Positions 43,901 to 57,300 of a stretch of DNA of 64,000 nucleotides are shown here, piece by piece. A model generated the notes under the pieces. It saw only the letters and a list, made by a program, of their open reading frames with translations, was not told the origin of the DNA and ran no database searches. Source of the DNA: Aphelocoma coerulescens (Eukaryota; Chordata; Aves; Passeriformes; Corvidae); assembly GCF_041296385.1 (NCBI RefSeq), contig NW_027184085.1, positions 57,942,109-58,006,108 of the forward strand, written 5' to 3'. Positions within the stretch are counted from its first letter, which is position 1, and every line of letters starts with the position of its first letter. The position numbers and the translations under genes were made by a program.

Positions 43901-46900
43901 GAGTGTGAAATTTACTCTTTAAAGCATCAACATACTGTAGTTAAGTTATTGATATAAGTCTCTACCATTTATCTAAGAAAATTCCACAAAGATCACTTGT
44001 GGTGATTGTTTCCAGACTTAAATTCTCACTTTTATTTAGCCTTGACATGAAACTTTTTTCTATTTTATTACTGTATTGTAAGATGTTAGAACTACTTGCT
44101 CTAACATCCTAAGACTTAAAAACTGAATATACACTTCATTTAGATTAAATTTCATCAGGTCAGAGATAAACTTTGACAAGAATAAGTATATTTGCATCTG
44201 GATGAGTGGATGAAAGGTTTAAAATTAAATAGAATATTTCTAAAAATTATTTGAGGTCCTGGCCTTTTGCCATTTTAAAATTTATATCCAAGCAGAAAGC
44301 TGCATTTTATGATAAAAATTATTGATAATGCAGGCTTCTTTGAAACATATTTGCTGTGATGTATGAGGGCAGATAGCTGTCTTGTATAATATGCCGTAAC
44401 ACTTGGTAGATTTGCATTGCATAAAACATTATGAAATCTGAAAACAAAGGTTTGCCTCAAGAAAATAGGAGGTTACTAAGCATCTCAGGTAGACAACTTG
44501 CTGTACAGTGTTCACCTAAAATAACTTCTCTTGAAATTGGCTAACAACCCCTTTAATTTACAGCACCTGAGACTAAGTAGTTTCTTCCCCGTCTTATTCT
44601 CTAGCAGATTCAATTTACTTGGAGCACTGATTCTTGGTAAGTAAGCTTATTTACTAGCAGACATTTAGTCAGAAATACATAGGCTGATTTTTTCAGTTAC
44701 CGTTCTCTTTGTGTCTGTAGCAGCACTCCAACAGAAATCACCTTAACTTTATGCCTGCATCATGACATTGCAACATCCTCCACCAGCAAGTGTGGTGAGC
44801 AGTAGTGGGGAATGAACAGTGAAGTAGCAGAAGTCTGGACTGCTGGCAGTGTGCATCATCTTTTCCTGAAGCATGCTTACTTTCACTTCAAGTAATGGCA
44901 AAATATATGTCTTCTGAAAGGCATTTCATTCATGATACATAGGGATAAAGGGATTTTTGTAAAATTCCATTATCTGAATAGTTCATTAGGTAAACTTACC
45001 TAAGCTAGCCCTTCATGGCTGGAAATGAAGCCTGTTGTTGGCCGAAGTATGTATGGCTTATAAAGATCCCAAAGGTCTGTGGCTGGCAAGACAGTAAAGA
45101 AAAAGCAGCTCTTTCCTTAGAAGAATTTCGCAAAACAGCTGGCATGAAAACCCTCCAGCATTTTGCAGAGCTCTCAATTTCTTTACCTCTCTTTCTCATG
45201 TATCTGTCTTCCTAAAACATTCTACATTTAATAGCAGCATTGACATGAACAGACAAGACAGATTGAATCCTGGGGCAGATATAATTTTCATGCAGACAAC
45301 TTCACTCAAAACTGGAAATAATTACATGAAATTCTTTCACCCTTCACTGTTGCAAGTACTATACTCGGTGGCCAGTCCTCTCTTTTTTTAACATAAAACT
45401 AGCGGAGGAGTTAGTTTCTCAGTGAGGATTAAATTATAGACTCCTACTAATCTATCAATACTGACAGGAATTTTCAAATAAATATTGAGTGTAAGTGATG
45501 ATGTGTTAAAATGAAAGTTCACCTTTCGACAAATTGAGGAATAGCTCCCTTTCAAGTTATACTACAGCCTCCCAAACTTATAGGAAATTGTGTATGTAAC
45601 TTGTTCATCAATTAAAAAATCTCATAGCTGTATTAAACTTTGATTGTGCCTGAAAATTTAAGTTTATAAATATTGGAATGTGCTCTGAAGACCATTAAAT
45701 TTGGTCTCTGGTGGGGCAAGGGAAATGTAATTAAAGTACAAGTGGCAGATTTCATTATTTATGGTTTGGGATATTTTTTTAAAGCACCGTCTCAGAATCC
45801 TCCTTGCATTTAATAAGGACATTAATTGATAAAATGCCATAAATACTTATGAATAGTTAGCAATTTTGCAGGTTGGAACCAACATCCTCAAGTTAACTGG
45901 GCCAGTACAGACTTCTCAACTCTGAGAAATAATGAGCTTTCTCTCTGAAATATTGCTTGATAATTGAGCAGCTGCCAGCAAATTCTGTAGCACCTTTGAC
46001 TTCATTAATTTATTAAGTGAGACTTCAGACTATGAGCATTCATAAGAGGGAGAAGAGTTCAGTGCTGGGGTGTTAAAAGCATAAAAGGTCATGTCACAAA
46101 GATCTTTGATGCAGCATAAGCTTTAAAAAATATATTGTTGCCTCTAGAATGAATATCCAACAATGTTGCTCAGGGTGATTTTGCACAAAATGTGGCAGAT
46201 GAATGCCCCCAGAAGTATATATTAGCATAGTCCCTTGTAAAATCTATTTCTTTGCATTGATTCTTCCTCCAAAACTTTACGTTTAGGTGAGCTGAGAATC
46301 AACCAGCTCTTTGTCAGACCTCACCCATTAGGAATGCAGATTTCTTCACATTATTTCGCCAGCAGACACAGCTTGCTCTACTTAAGTTGAGGTGAGTAAG
46401 ATTCACATGTATCTGACATCCCATTCATTTTGAACAAAGCCATACGTCCTGTTTAGACACACTGCAGATATCTATGTTGCTGCAAGCTCTGGTTTTATTC
46501 TGATTTTTTTTATACTTCATGTAACTTCCCTTCTGCTCAAAAGTCAATGAGTGGGATTTTGTTTGTCTGTAAAATAGCACAAGTATGTCCCCAGTATCTG
46601 ATTCTTTAAATTGAACAGTAAACTTTCATCTTATGAACTCATGGAAGTGTTCAGACAAACATGCTACTGTAGATTAATGCAAAGTTTAATGTAAAATGTT
46701 CTCCTGTACTCTTCTTTTGATCCACCGTGCTTTGATCAGTATGTAACCTAGGTTGTCCCATGCATTGCCATGTTTTGAAGTCTATGCAACTTATCAAATT
46801 AAAAAAAAGAAAAAGATAAAGAAAAAACCAAAAGGGTTTCAGTTGGTAATAAAGTTTGTTCCACAACTTGCATCTGTTCTAATGTGCTAGACAAAATCCA

Positions 46901-49527
46901 TAACATGAGTTAGATATCTTGGTTATCACTGGCTTGACACATCCTCTACTGCTAACTTTTGCTGCATGCTGTAACTGGACAAAGAGTTGTGATGATTCTT
47001 ATGCAGAAGCATAACTGCACTGATGTAATCTCTTGTTATGCCACAGGAGACTCCTCTAGTAAAAAATGGCTCTTTACACCAAGCAGAGTCTGTTATCATA
47101 CGTTAAGATGAAAAGAATATCTTTATCCTGGAATAAATGTTTCCGGAAGTCTTTATTGACTTGAAGACACTGCTACACAGAAGATAAGTTGCTACAAGCT
47201 GAAGTGTAGATATAAAGTTTTGCCTAATGTTTTAAATCATTGCTATTGCTTAACAATGTATACACAGTCATCATTAAGACCAATATTTTTGGAGAGACAG
47301 TGATACTGTTTTCAAAATGTTTGTGACACTGCTGTTGCCAATATAGAGATCCTAACTCTACTTTTTATGAAGAGCAGCTAATTAAAAAAATATTACCCTT
47401 ACATTATTTTTTACTTTGTGGATACAGAAATTTTCTAATATATTATGCAGGATATATTATCCTCCATATTGTGTACTATATATTATCCTCTATACCATAT
47501 AAGAGAATGATTTTTGATATCTCCCTACTGTCATCTCTATCCCACAGGTTTTCTGTATGTTTATTAATATTTTCATGAAATCTGAAGTAGTATTTTACCA
47601 CCAAGCACATGACGTCACTTCACATTTCCCCTTGCTTTCAAGGTCTTCATGTTCTAATATAGTGCTGAAGTCCTACTTGATTTTCTTGGCACAAAATAAG
47701 ATTTAAAGATCTTTTTTATGCAAATGTAGTGAGCTTGCATCCAAAAATAACTTTTGGTTTTGTACATTGAATTTGAAGAGAGAGCACTATTTCTTGTGGT
47801 GTTTGCCGTACTCTACCTGTTTAATTAAATTCTATCTTGTCCTATGCAGTTCATATTGCTCTTCTTAAAAACCTTGGAACATTCTGGGTTCCGTAAGACC
47901 TGTTTATGCCAGCAATACCCTACAATGCTAAGCACTAATACTCAAACTCTAAGCTAACAGAAAATATTAGCAGTATATTAGTTATTTCTACCATCATTAA
48001 AAAGAATGGTTACTTTTCCCTTTCAGCCTTCTTGGTAACACACATTGTCAAATGAAATCTAATTAAAAACCCTATTTTAGCATTCTGTCACAGAAATTTA
48101 AAGGTAAAACCTCTCAAAAGAAGATGGTAATATTATTATAATAGGTAATATTATTCAAAGTACGGAATATTAAATCAGAGCTTAATGAAGAAGCTTAGCA
48201 AAAGTTGAACCAGAAGAACAAGGTTCTCAGTTGTTCTCCAGAGTTTCTTCTGGCTTATTTTTTAATGCATTTAGCTGTTAAGCCTAGAAAGACAACCTTA
48301 AAAATCAGTGTAATTATGTATTTTACTGTCCATTTGAATTTTTATGGAGTTTGAATACTTGTTCCAAAGTGGTGCAGTAAAAATTATTCTTTTATGACAA
48401 GTATGGACAACATGGGTAGAGGTTTGTAATAGTCTGGTATGAAAATTATGTGTCTTAATGTGAATTTAATGTGAATTTTAGTTAAGGAACTTTATTTAAA
48501 GAAACCTCTAAAGATACTTAAAATTTTGAAGACTGTGTATCATTAGTGTCATGGTGAATCATTTTCACATGGGAAAATCAAGCTTATGCAAACGCTCTTC
48601 TTAATGAATCATCTAGACTGCGATTCTCTTTGGGTGAGATGACTACATGTTCTTACTGACTGTCTCGAAACCAAATGCTTTCTTGTGATGGAATTTTTTG
48701 TAGCAAGTAGCGACACTTTTAGGCGAGTATTCATGTAAAATCATCTCCTGTTTTTTGAAACACACTTTTCAAGAAACTTTTTCTCAAGTATTAAATATCC
48801 TTTTATTTCCAATGGGTATTAAGCTGTATGTCAACAAAGTTTAGAAGAAGAGACCATGACATTAAAACTTGTCCTATATCAAAATAAATACACCATTTAT
48901 CTTTCTGTTTAACAACATTTTAAACATAGTTTAAAGGAATATGAATAGTTTCCATTTAAAACTTTTAGATTCAAGTACTGTTCTCAATATAGGTAGTATT
49001 TAATCGGTAAAAACTCATTTGATTATGGGTAAGCATTGCAGTCTACAACATGTTGAGAATATGAATATACATCAGAATTCAACCATAAAGGTTGATATGA
49101 TCAAACCATTTAACCACAGATGCCTGAAGAACAGTCATAAAATTTTACTAATATAAATTATTCCATTATGCAAATTGCCTCTATCACTTTCCTGTGCACT
49201 TTGATAGCATCGCTTTTCTGTTGCAATGTATTTCTTACTTAAAAGATGAATTCAATGCATTGAATCCCAGTGTTTTTGAAATTATCCTGAAGGTACAGTA
49301 AAATGTTAACAAAATTTGTTGATAAAGATATGATAACTAGATGGGTATAGAAATAACACAAATTAGTAAGAGTGTAATAAATCAATTATGGAATCATGTA
49401 CTTATGATTAAGAAGTACAATTCATCCTGGGCTACTGTCTAAATATTGATACATTCTGACAGGTCAGTTGAAGACTAGTCAAACTTGATTTAGGAAATTA
49501 TTTTTGAAATAAATATATTATAAATAT
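40901..49527. other. AT-rich host sequence, no gene recognised
   Basis: More than 8 kb with chance frames under 85 codons on either strand. Homopolymer-rich spots lie near 41760 and 46800 (A-rich) and 43640 (T-rich), and a short repeated TATATTATCCTCNATA motif lies at 47450-47495. No gene, RNA or mobile element was recognised. Confidence 0.55.
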
Positions 49528-50066
49528 TGTGGGCTGACCTTGGCAAGCCACCAGGTGCCCAGAAAGCCAACTCTATCACTCCTGCTTCTTAGCAGGAAAG
49601 AGGAAAAAATAAGATTAAATGCTCTTGAGTCAAGGTGAAGCTGGTTGAAAGAAAAGCAAAGGGAAGCAAAGCAAAGCAAAAATATTATTTCCCTACATCA
49701 GCAGGTGAAGTCCAGTCATTTCCTGGGAAGCAGAGTCCCAGAATACACAGCAGTTGCTTCAAAAAACCAAGAATAAGCTCTGCTTCCACTCCCTTTGCTC
49801 AGTTTTTATGGATCAGCAAATGCCATATGATATGGAATGTCCCTTAGGTCAGTTTGGTTCAGCTGTTCTGGTATGCAGATTCCCCCACACAGGACTTGAG
49901 GCAGTTGAAGACTGGGGGGTGGCAAAGCAGCCCTGATGCTATGAGAGCTTTGTTTAACAGGACCTCAAACACTGATGTGTTTTCAACACTGTTCTGGCCA
50001 CAAATTCACAGCAGAGCTCTGTGAGGGCTGCTGTGGGAGAAATTACCTCCATTCCAGACAGACACA
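49528..50066. mobile_element. Probable solo LTR or LTR fragment
   Basis: It starts TGTGGGCTGACCTTGGC and passes CAGGTGCCCAGAAAGCC and CTCTATCACTCCTGC, blocks I recognise from a widespread avian ERV LTR. It ends near TTCTGGCCACAAATTCAC...CCAGACAGACACA, also typical of that family's end. A much longer middle is missing compared with full copies. There is no clear target duplication and orientation is unsure. A short AAGCAAAGCAAAGCAAAA repeat lies inside at 49660-49680. Confidence 0.6.
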
Positions 50067-52524
50067 ATAAAATATTAAAAAAAAGTGGAGATAGATTTTC
50101 TGAAAATTCTGGACTGCATCAGGTCTCTGGATCAAGTATTGTCTTGATTTTATTTAATAATTTTATTTTATTATTTTTTTAAGTGTGAAACACCTTATTT
50201 GTGTGTTGTGGATTTTCCAAGTTTAGTTGGGAATTTTAAAATGCTGTGCATAGAAGTTTTACTCAAGTCTAAAGAATTCCTTAAGTACTTTTTATGGCCT
50301 GTATTTATAGGTTATGTGTTTCATAAAATTCATGTCTTGTTAATGTTTTGTCTGAGTTTAAAATACAAGGAGGATTTTTGTTCTGAGGCTTCCAGGAATC
50401 CATTCAATTATCTGTTTTAGCACACAAGCCCTATTTAGTTATTTCAATGTGATTGACTTTTTGGTTTTTTGTTGGAGGAAAATAGAAAAATAATGTCGAA
50501 AATTGGAAGAATTTCCTTGAACTCCATAATTTTTTAACAGAAAGTTTTCTTTTCAAGGGTTTGCAAATCAGTAAAACCAGCAAAAATAATAGTACTGGAA
50601 AGACTGTTTTTGCAGCAAAAGCACTTGAACTTTTTGCTTCTCTCTATTTTGCAGAGGTTGCATAGAGAATTGGTCACAACTATATGATAGTAGTTACTGA
50701 CTCTTCCTACACCATCACACGATGTGTACATTTGTGGGCCTCTCATCTAGGTCCAATTATTTTTACACTGCCAAAATTACAGTGGAAAGTGTTTGACTTG
50801 TGGTTCTTTGAGTTGCCTCTGGCAGCAATTTAACTGCCTTTGGGCCTAGTGGCAGATAAGCATCAAAAGTGTCGGTACAGAAGGTGAGAACAGCAGAATG
50901 AAATTTCCTCAACCTTGCTATGTAGAAAATATTTACAAAGTCACAGTGTTAGTAAATTTTGGCACAAAACAAATGGTACTCATATTGCAACATTACAGAC
51001 ATAGCAAAGGCTGGCTTTGTGGTGTTATACTTGTGATGTGAGTTTGTGTGTGGCCTGAGTTCTGAGTCCTGAAGTTTTTTCTGGCTGAATGCTGTATAGC
51101 AAAAGTATAAGTGCCACAATGTATCCTACCTTACGTTTTGTATGTTTATATTTCTGTGACTGGCCATATATGCACTTTAATATCAATAAAAAATGCTATT
51201 ATAAATAAACACTATAAAACTTAAATGGCTGATAGCTTTAAGTCATGTGATGTTTTCAAGGTTGTAGATAATAATCCCTGTGTTGAAAACAAGTGACCTC
51301 AACAATTAAATGCAACACCTGATTACTGATAAAACAAGCTTTCTTCTCCATGCTAAAGCCTTTATCTTTTTGACAGTACCCTAGCCTCTATGCAGAAGAG
51401 TTTCCATATTCTTTCTTCCACATTATTTCAATTACTAACAAAGTAAACATAGCAATGCTGTCTAATATACCTTTTTTTAAAGACCTTTGAGCTTAAATCA
51501 CTTCCCTTTTCCAAAATGTGGCTTCCATTTTGGTGTCTGTAATTACTTAGGAGACTGTATTTGGTCAGCAATTGCTGACTCAAAAGACTTACTTTCCTGT
51601 CCATGTTTCGTTACATACAAATCATAAAATAAAATAAAAAACAGTTCAAGTAATGATTTGGTAAAAATTAATTGAACCAGCAAAAGAAGAAAAGCTACTC
51701 ATAGAAAAATTAAGTAAAAATGTATATCTCCCTCATATTGTTGACAGTGACTGGAAACTCAGACATGGAAATCAAAATCTGTTCTGCAGTTCATGGAAAA
51801 TAGATGTTGCCTTTTATCCTCTGTCTCCCTCTTTGTGTCAGTGACCTCTGGCATCTAAGTTAAATGAGTTCCCCATTCACTGTGAATGCTGTACTTATGT
51901 GATAATGTATAAACTCTGCATAGCCAGGCTGCTTTGGAAGATTCTTTTATAGCATGTCTGCCTGGTTCTGTACCTGCAAAAGTTATGGGGTAGGGCTCAG
52001 AATAGATATGCAGAAACAGAGCCATAATGCATTAAAATTATAGGATACAAAAGGGAGTGAAATAATTGTAAAAAATTAAATATCACAATATGTGTTGAAT
52101 TTCAACTGGTATATTGCATGATGAATAAACAATTCAGAGGATCTAGAAATAGTAGAAAAAGTTCTTCTTGGAAATTATATCTTTCCAAGAGGAGGTTATT
52201 TTAATAGATTTCAACCTCTGAAAGCTTTTCTAATAAGTGTGTCAATTACTTGGTTACAGCAATTTGACTTATCTGACCCAGCTTTCAATGCTCAGGTATT
52301 AACCTGCAATGTACCCATGACAACCCACAGCTAATTCTAAATAGCAAAATATTCAGGAAAAATACTTAGGGAAGGAAATAAATTGTTCTAAGATTAGTGA
52401 TGTGCCTGCAGCAGTAAAGATATCCAGTTTAGATTACATCTGTTGAATGACTTGAGAGTGTCACACAAATGTTATGACAATGGTGAAACCAAGAGTATTC
52501 TTTCTGCCAAATTGCAAAGGTATA
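50067..52524. other. AT-rich host sequence, no gene recognised
   Basis: Chance frames only, up to 73 codons. No repeat family was recognised. Confidence 0.55.
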
Positions 52525-53445
52525 GGTTTGATAGATGGAACGTTGGATAAAGAATTGTCTGGATCGTCATGCGCAAAGAGCTACAGTAAATTGCTTGATG
52601 TCCAAGGGGAGAGTGATGAGAGGTGTTCTCAAGGTCCTTATGGGGACACATACTGTTTAATATCTTAATCAATGGCACTGACAGTAGGATATTGTGCAAG
52701 TTTGGAGATGATGTAAAAATGGCACAGCTAACACATTGTAGGGAAGGGGTGACATCCAGAGGAACCTCACAGGCTTGAGGAGTGGGATCAAGTGAACTTT
52801 GTAAACTCCAACAAGGCCAAGTGAAAGGTGCTGCACCTGGGACAAGGGAATGCCCAGTATCAGTACAGGCTGAGGGGTGAATGAATAGAGAGCAACCCCA
52901 TAGAAAAGGATTTGGAGAATGGAGTCTTCATCCAGTTGGTGAATGAAGAATTGGACATAAGCCAGCAGTGTCTGTATGCAGCTCAGACAGGCAATCATAT
53001 CTTGACTGAATCAAAAGAAGCATGACCACATTGACAGAGGCTGTGGGTCCAGTTCTGGGCTTGGCAGTTCAAGAAAGACAAGGTACGACTGCAAAGATCA
53101 AGCAGAGGGCACAAAGATGATGAGACAGGAGCATTTTTCTTGTGAGGAAAGTCTGGGGGGTCTGGGCTTTTTAGCCTGGGGAAGAGGAAACTGAGAGGGG
53201 ATCTTATCAAACCATACAAATATCTTAGTCATGAGGATGGGCACAGATTCTTCTCAGTGGAACCCAGTGACAGTAGAATGGGCAATGGGCACAAATTGAA
53301 ACACCGGAAGACCCACCTGAATATGAGGAAACTGTTCTTTACTGGGGGAGTGACAGAGCACTGGAACAGGCGGCTCAGAGAGTTTCTGGAGTCCTCCCTC
53401 TGGAGATATTCAAAGCATATCTGGACATGGTCCTGTGTGACCTGC
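52525..53445 (+). mobile_element. CR1 LINE ORF2 C-terminal part and 3' region, left of LTR
   Basis: On the plus strand the frame near 52640-52720 reads LFNILINGTDSRILCKFGDD, which is the RT catalytic block of CR1 with FGDD in place of the usual FADD. Downstream come the CAACAAGGCCAAGTG, CAGTATCAGTACAGGCTG and GGAAACTGTTCTTTACTG blocks of the CR1 3' region. Frameshifts and stops make it a dead copy. It breaks off at 53445, where an LTR is inserted, and resumes at 54072. The minus-strand frames here are shadows. Confidence 0.88.
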
Positions 53446-54071
53446 TGTTCCAGTTTGGCCAAATTTAGAAATATATCCTCTGAGAGAAGGCACAACCACC
53501 CCTTCACCCCCCCCCAGGTTCGGGAAAAATAAATTTTCCTCGAAGGAAAGTGAAGGGGATAAAACTATTTATTTACCAAACACACGGGAAAAGGAAAATA
53601 AGGCTAAATAATAAAATGTTTCACTGTGGAGGAAAAAACCTGGGGAAGTGTTAAGAGTCCTCCCTTTGGTCTCCTCGGCGCTGGGGCTTGGGCCAGGGCC
53701 AGGCCCTCTGTGCCCGGTGGAAAGTCCTCCCGATGTGCTCTGAGGTTGAAAAGCAGTCCAGTAGAAAAGGGAGAAAATCCGGAATTCCAGAGAAGGAAAA
53801 ACAAAGTCCAAACTCTCAGTCTCTCTCTCCAGAGAACAAGAAACTGAAAACAACTGGCCAAAAGCTGACTGGAAAAAAAAAGCAAGCCGGGTGCTTCCTC
53901 GCTCCCCTGCCGCAGCTGGGAAAAAAACCTGCTATCTCTGTGTGACCTTGAACAAGCTGCAAACTGCCCTGAAAAAGTTTTGCTCAGTTTAGAGGCATAG
54001 AAAGACACAGAAATTAATTTCTGGGCATAGGCAGCAATATGGGATACACATCATAAGGTCACTCCAAGACA
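53446..54071 (-). mobile_element. Solo LTR (626 bp) inserted in CR1, same family as 34807-35435
   Basis: It starts TGTTCCAGTTTGGCC and ends CTCCAAGACA on +, with the same block order as the LTR at 34807-35435: AAATTTTCCTC, a TTTATT (AATAAA on -), AACCTGGGGAA, and AATTAATTTCTGGGCATAG. CR1 sequence lies on both sides. Unlike its relative it has no target duplication: flanks are CCTGC and GTGAA, and a few CR1 bases (CTAG or similar) seem missing. Confidence 0.88.
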
Positions 54072-54160
54072 GTGAACCTACTTTATCAGGAGGGTTGGAC
54101 TAGATGATCTCCAGATGTCTCTTCCAACCCCAACCATTCTGTGATTTGGTATGTTTCTGT
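54072..54160 (+). mobile_element. CR1 LINE 3' end, right of LTR
   Basis: It continues the CR1 broken at 53445: GTGAACCTACTTTATCAGG, GGTTGGACTAGATGATCTCC, and AACCATTCTGTGATTTGGT, the 3' end of the element. Confidence 0.85.
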
Positions 54161-54184
54161 GTGATTATAACCCTCTATTTCACA

Positions 54185-54369
54185 TCTGGGAGCCTCCATC
54201 TTGAGCAGAGAAGTTGTCGTTGACCCATCTCTGGAAGTGTTCAAGGCCAGGTTGGATGGGGCTTGAAACATCCTGGTCTGCTGGAAGGTGTCCATGCCCA
54301 TGGCAGCAGGGTTGGAAGTAGATAATCTTTGAAGGTCCATTCCAATATAAACATTTCTATGATTCTATT
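54185..54369 (+). mobile_element. Second CR1 LINE 3' end in tandem
   Basis: A separate CR1 3' end lies directly after the first: CTCTGGAAGTGTTCAAGGCC, GGTTGGATGGGGCTTG, then CATTTCTATGATTCTATT. It belongs to a different CR1 subfamily from the one before it, because its 3' sequence differs. Confidence 0.88.
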
Positions 54370-57300
54370 TTTGTATGAAAATATTAGTTCTTGGAATCAT
54401 TTCCCATGCGTAGTATTGATACATCCTCTCTAACTTTGGAATTTAGTGCTAAGATCACCAGCTTGCTTTATTTTAACAAGATCCTACACTGCACCATGTA
54501 AAAGTATATGTGCATTTTAATACTGCTTTGGCAAGGAAAGTCCTCCATGTGTAGGCTATTATTTACTTTACTAAGGATAATTTGCCTTTGCAGTGAGAAA
54601 GGAATATAGCAAGCCTTTTTATTCAAAAAATTACAGTATGTACCCTGACACTTGAAACTGAAAACTGCACACCGAATCAAATGAAATACTAAAATGTAAA
54701 CCTTCAAGTCAACATACAGAAAAAGAACACAAGACTCTGTTATTATATGAGTTGTAAAAGATTATGTTACATTTTTTTAAGAAAACCACACAGACTTTTG
54801 AAAAGACACCAGTAGAAGTTATGAAGTTATATTTTTCAGTTTGTTTCTTTCTACCCGATTTCTTTCACTACCAGAGCCATACCTGAGTTATAATAAATTA
54901 TCTATTATCTCTATAATCTTAACTTTCAATTAGTTTGCTAATTTACTAAGAAAATTAGCAAGACCAATACCTGCTGCAACACTCTGTGAGGTGATGTGGA
55001 CTTTCTGATGTTGCAGTTTTGAGCTGAAGAACATGTTATGTCCTTCCAGCTGCAAAGGAGCCAATTCTCCTCTCCCTAGGACATAACTTGAAAAATGCAA
55101 CAATAACAAATCCTGGGGATTTTGGGAATAGTTTGGTAGCAACAGTGGCAGCTAGAAACAAAATAGAACTTGTCAAGTTGTATAGGACAGTAAAGTAATA
55201 TGTAACAGGACCAGGGGGTTTCTTTTTTAATAGGAAAATACTATAGCTAGAAAAATCATGCAAACTTTTGGGCACATAAGCCCTTTTCTAACATCTAAAT
55301 TTATTTTTCTGCTTTTGACTTGGTATTGATATCTTTTAATCTCAACCAGCATAAACCCCTCCATATCCCATTCCCCTTTGATTGTTTATTTAAAGTCTCA
55401 AAAAACCCCATGGTGCTATGCTTTTATTCTTCATTCATCTTTGGGTTATCTTAGAAATTTATGCATCTTATTACTAACACTTCATTAAGATAATCTCTAG
55501 GCATAAACCTGACTGGAGCAATTATTTTGAGGTGACATCTTTTCTAAAATGTACAATAAGAATTAGGGTAATCTGTCTGTGCTTAATCTACTGAGCCCAA
55601 AATGTTTTACTCAGCTGGTTATAGATATAGATTCCTGCATGTCTGTCGCTCTATGTGTATATTTGCTATCTATTAGGCATATGATTTTGTACAGGAATTG
55701 GCAAGATTTAGTTAATTTTTTATCCTGCAATGAATATTTAAATGACAAAATATGGAAACAAAACTATTTTTCACTTTTTCTAGTGGTGAGTTGTGTTTAC
55801 TTGTATAATTTTCTCATTGATATAATTATATGAATGATTTTACTGATCTTCTGTATTCTACAACGTGATGTGTCACTTTTTGCTTTTGTCTGGATTGTCT
55901 GGGCTGATAGTGCACCTAATGGTAGCTTTTAGAGTTTGTTTGCTTTGTAGGAGGGATGAAGTTGAATATATAGCCTATATCTGAAAAGTAATGTGGTGCT
56001 GATGTGGAATTAAAAATAGAATTCTTTCCATGAACTCTTGATGCTGTTGTCCTGTGGCTGTTGTGTGCCACTGTGCTGCCTGGCGGTGCTGAAAATGCTA
56101 AGTGAATACCAGAGGGAAGGTGACACTATTTAATTTTTCTGTGCTTCATCTAATAGACATTCTGTTTGCAAGAACAGAACAGAATTCTCCTTAGTCTCAC
56201 AGGAAATAGAAATTTAGATTGTTCAATATAAATATAAAATTTGCTGGATCTAAATCCCTGAAATGGACTTGTGTCATCTCTTTGAGGAGTCAGATCCATT
56301 TTCCAGTGCTTGTGTTTTTATTGCCAGACTAAGTACAGGCCAGTCATTCTGAAATGGATCTGATTAATCTGAGATTTGCAGATTTATTTAATAAACTATG
56401 TTTGTGAGGAAAGCCTGTGTTATTGTACTCAGTTCACCACGTAAAGAGAAGCTTGTTTTCTAACTGGAGTTGTTGTGTTTCCAGGAGCCACAAAGAACAA
56501 GATGGATTATTTTATTTATGGACTAAATAAAAGAACTTTTTAATGGTTATATAAAGTGGTCACAATACGGGTTGAAACTATATGTTCACATGGTGTATAC
56601 AATATATATTCTTGTGTTGGGGATACATTTGGAAAGAAGTATAGAATTTAGAGACGTTCTACATATAGTATATACTATAAAGTCCTCCAAGGACAAATTA
56701 GTTTGACTGGGTGTGGTTACACAGACTCGCAGAGTAATGTAATATTTCTAAAGATTATTTTACTGTACAGTAATAACGCATACTTTATTAATTAGTTACT
56801 TTATTCAAAAATAAATGTTTAAGCACTCATATTCTTACCTTGTTTCATAACAAGGATATAACCAGTGGATATAAGTCTCTAATGCTCATCAATAATGACT
56901 GAAAAATCTGTCAGTTTTGTATTAATGTTTTTTTTCCACAGATAAATAAAATAAATTTTATTCTGTAGATGCAAGGAAGAAGTGAAGTGTGAGATGGATT
57001 GAATATCTGCCTAAATAACTGATAGATTACTGACAAAACTGAACTGTAAGCATTCTCAGTATGACTGGTTACATGAAAACAAAGCTATTTAAACAAATGA
57101 AACATTATGACTGATTTGACAAATATGTTGAATTTTCAAATTTGTAAAAAAACCCCATGACTGAGAATGCAGCGAAGATGGATGAATCAAACTCTTTAAG
57201 CATGTCCCAGTTTTATGACAAGATTCTCTGAAGGGAACTGATAATGCCATAATCTATCAAATATGCCTAGTCTCTATTTTTGTACAATGCATAATATCAG

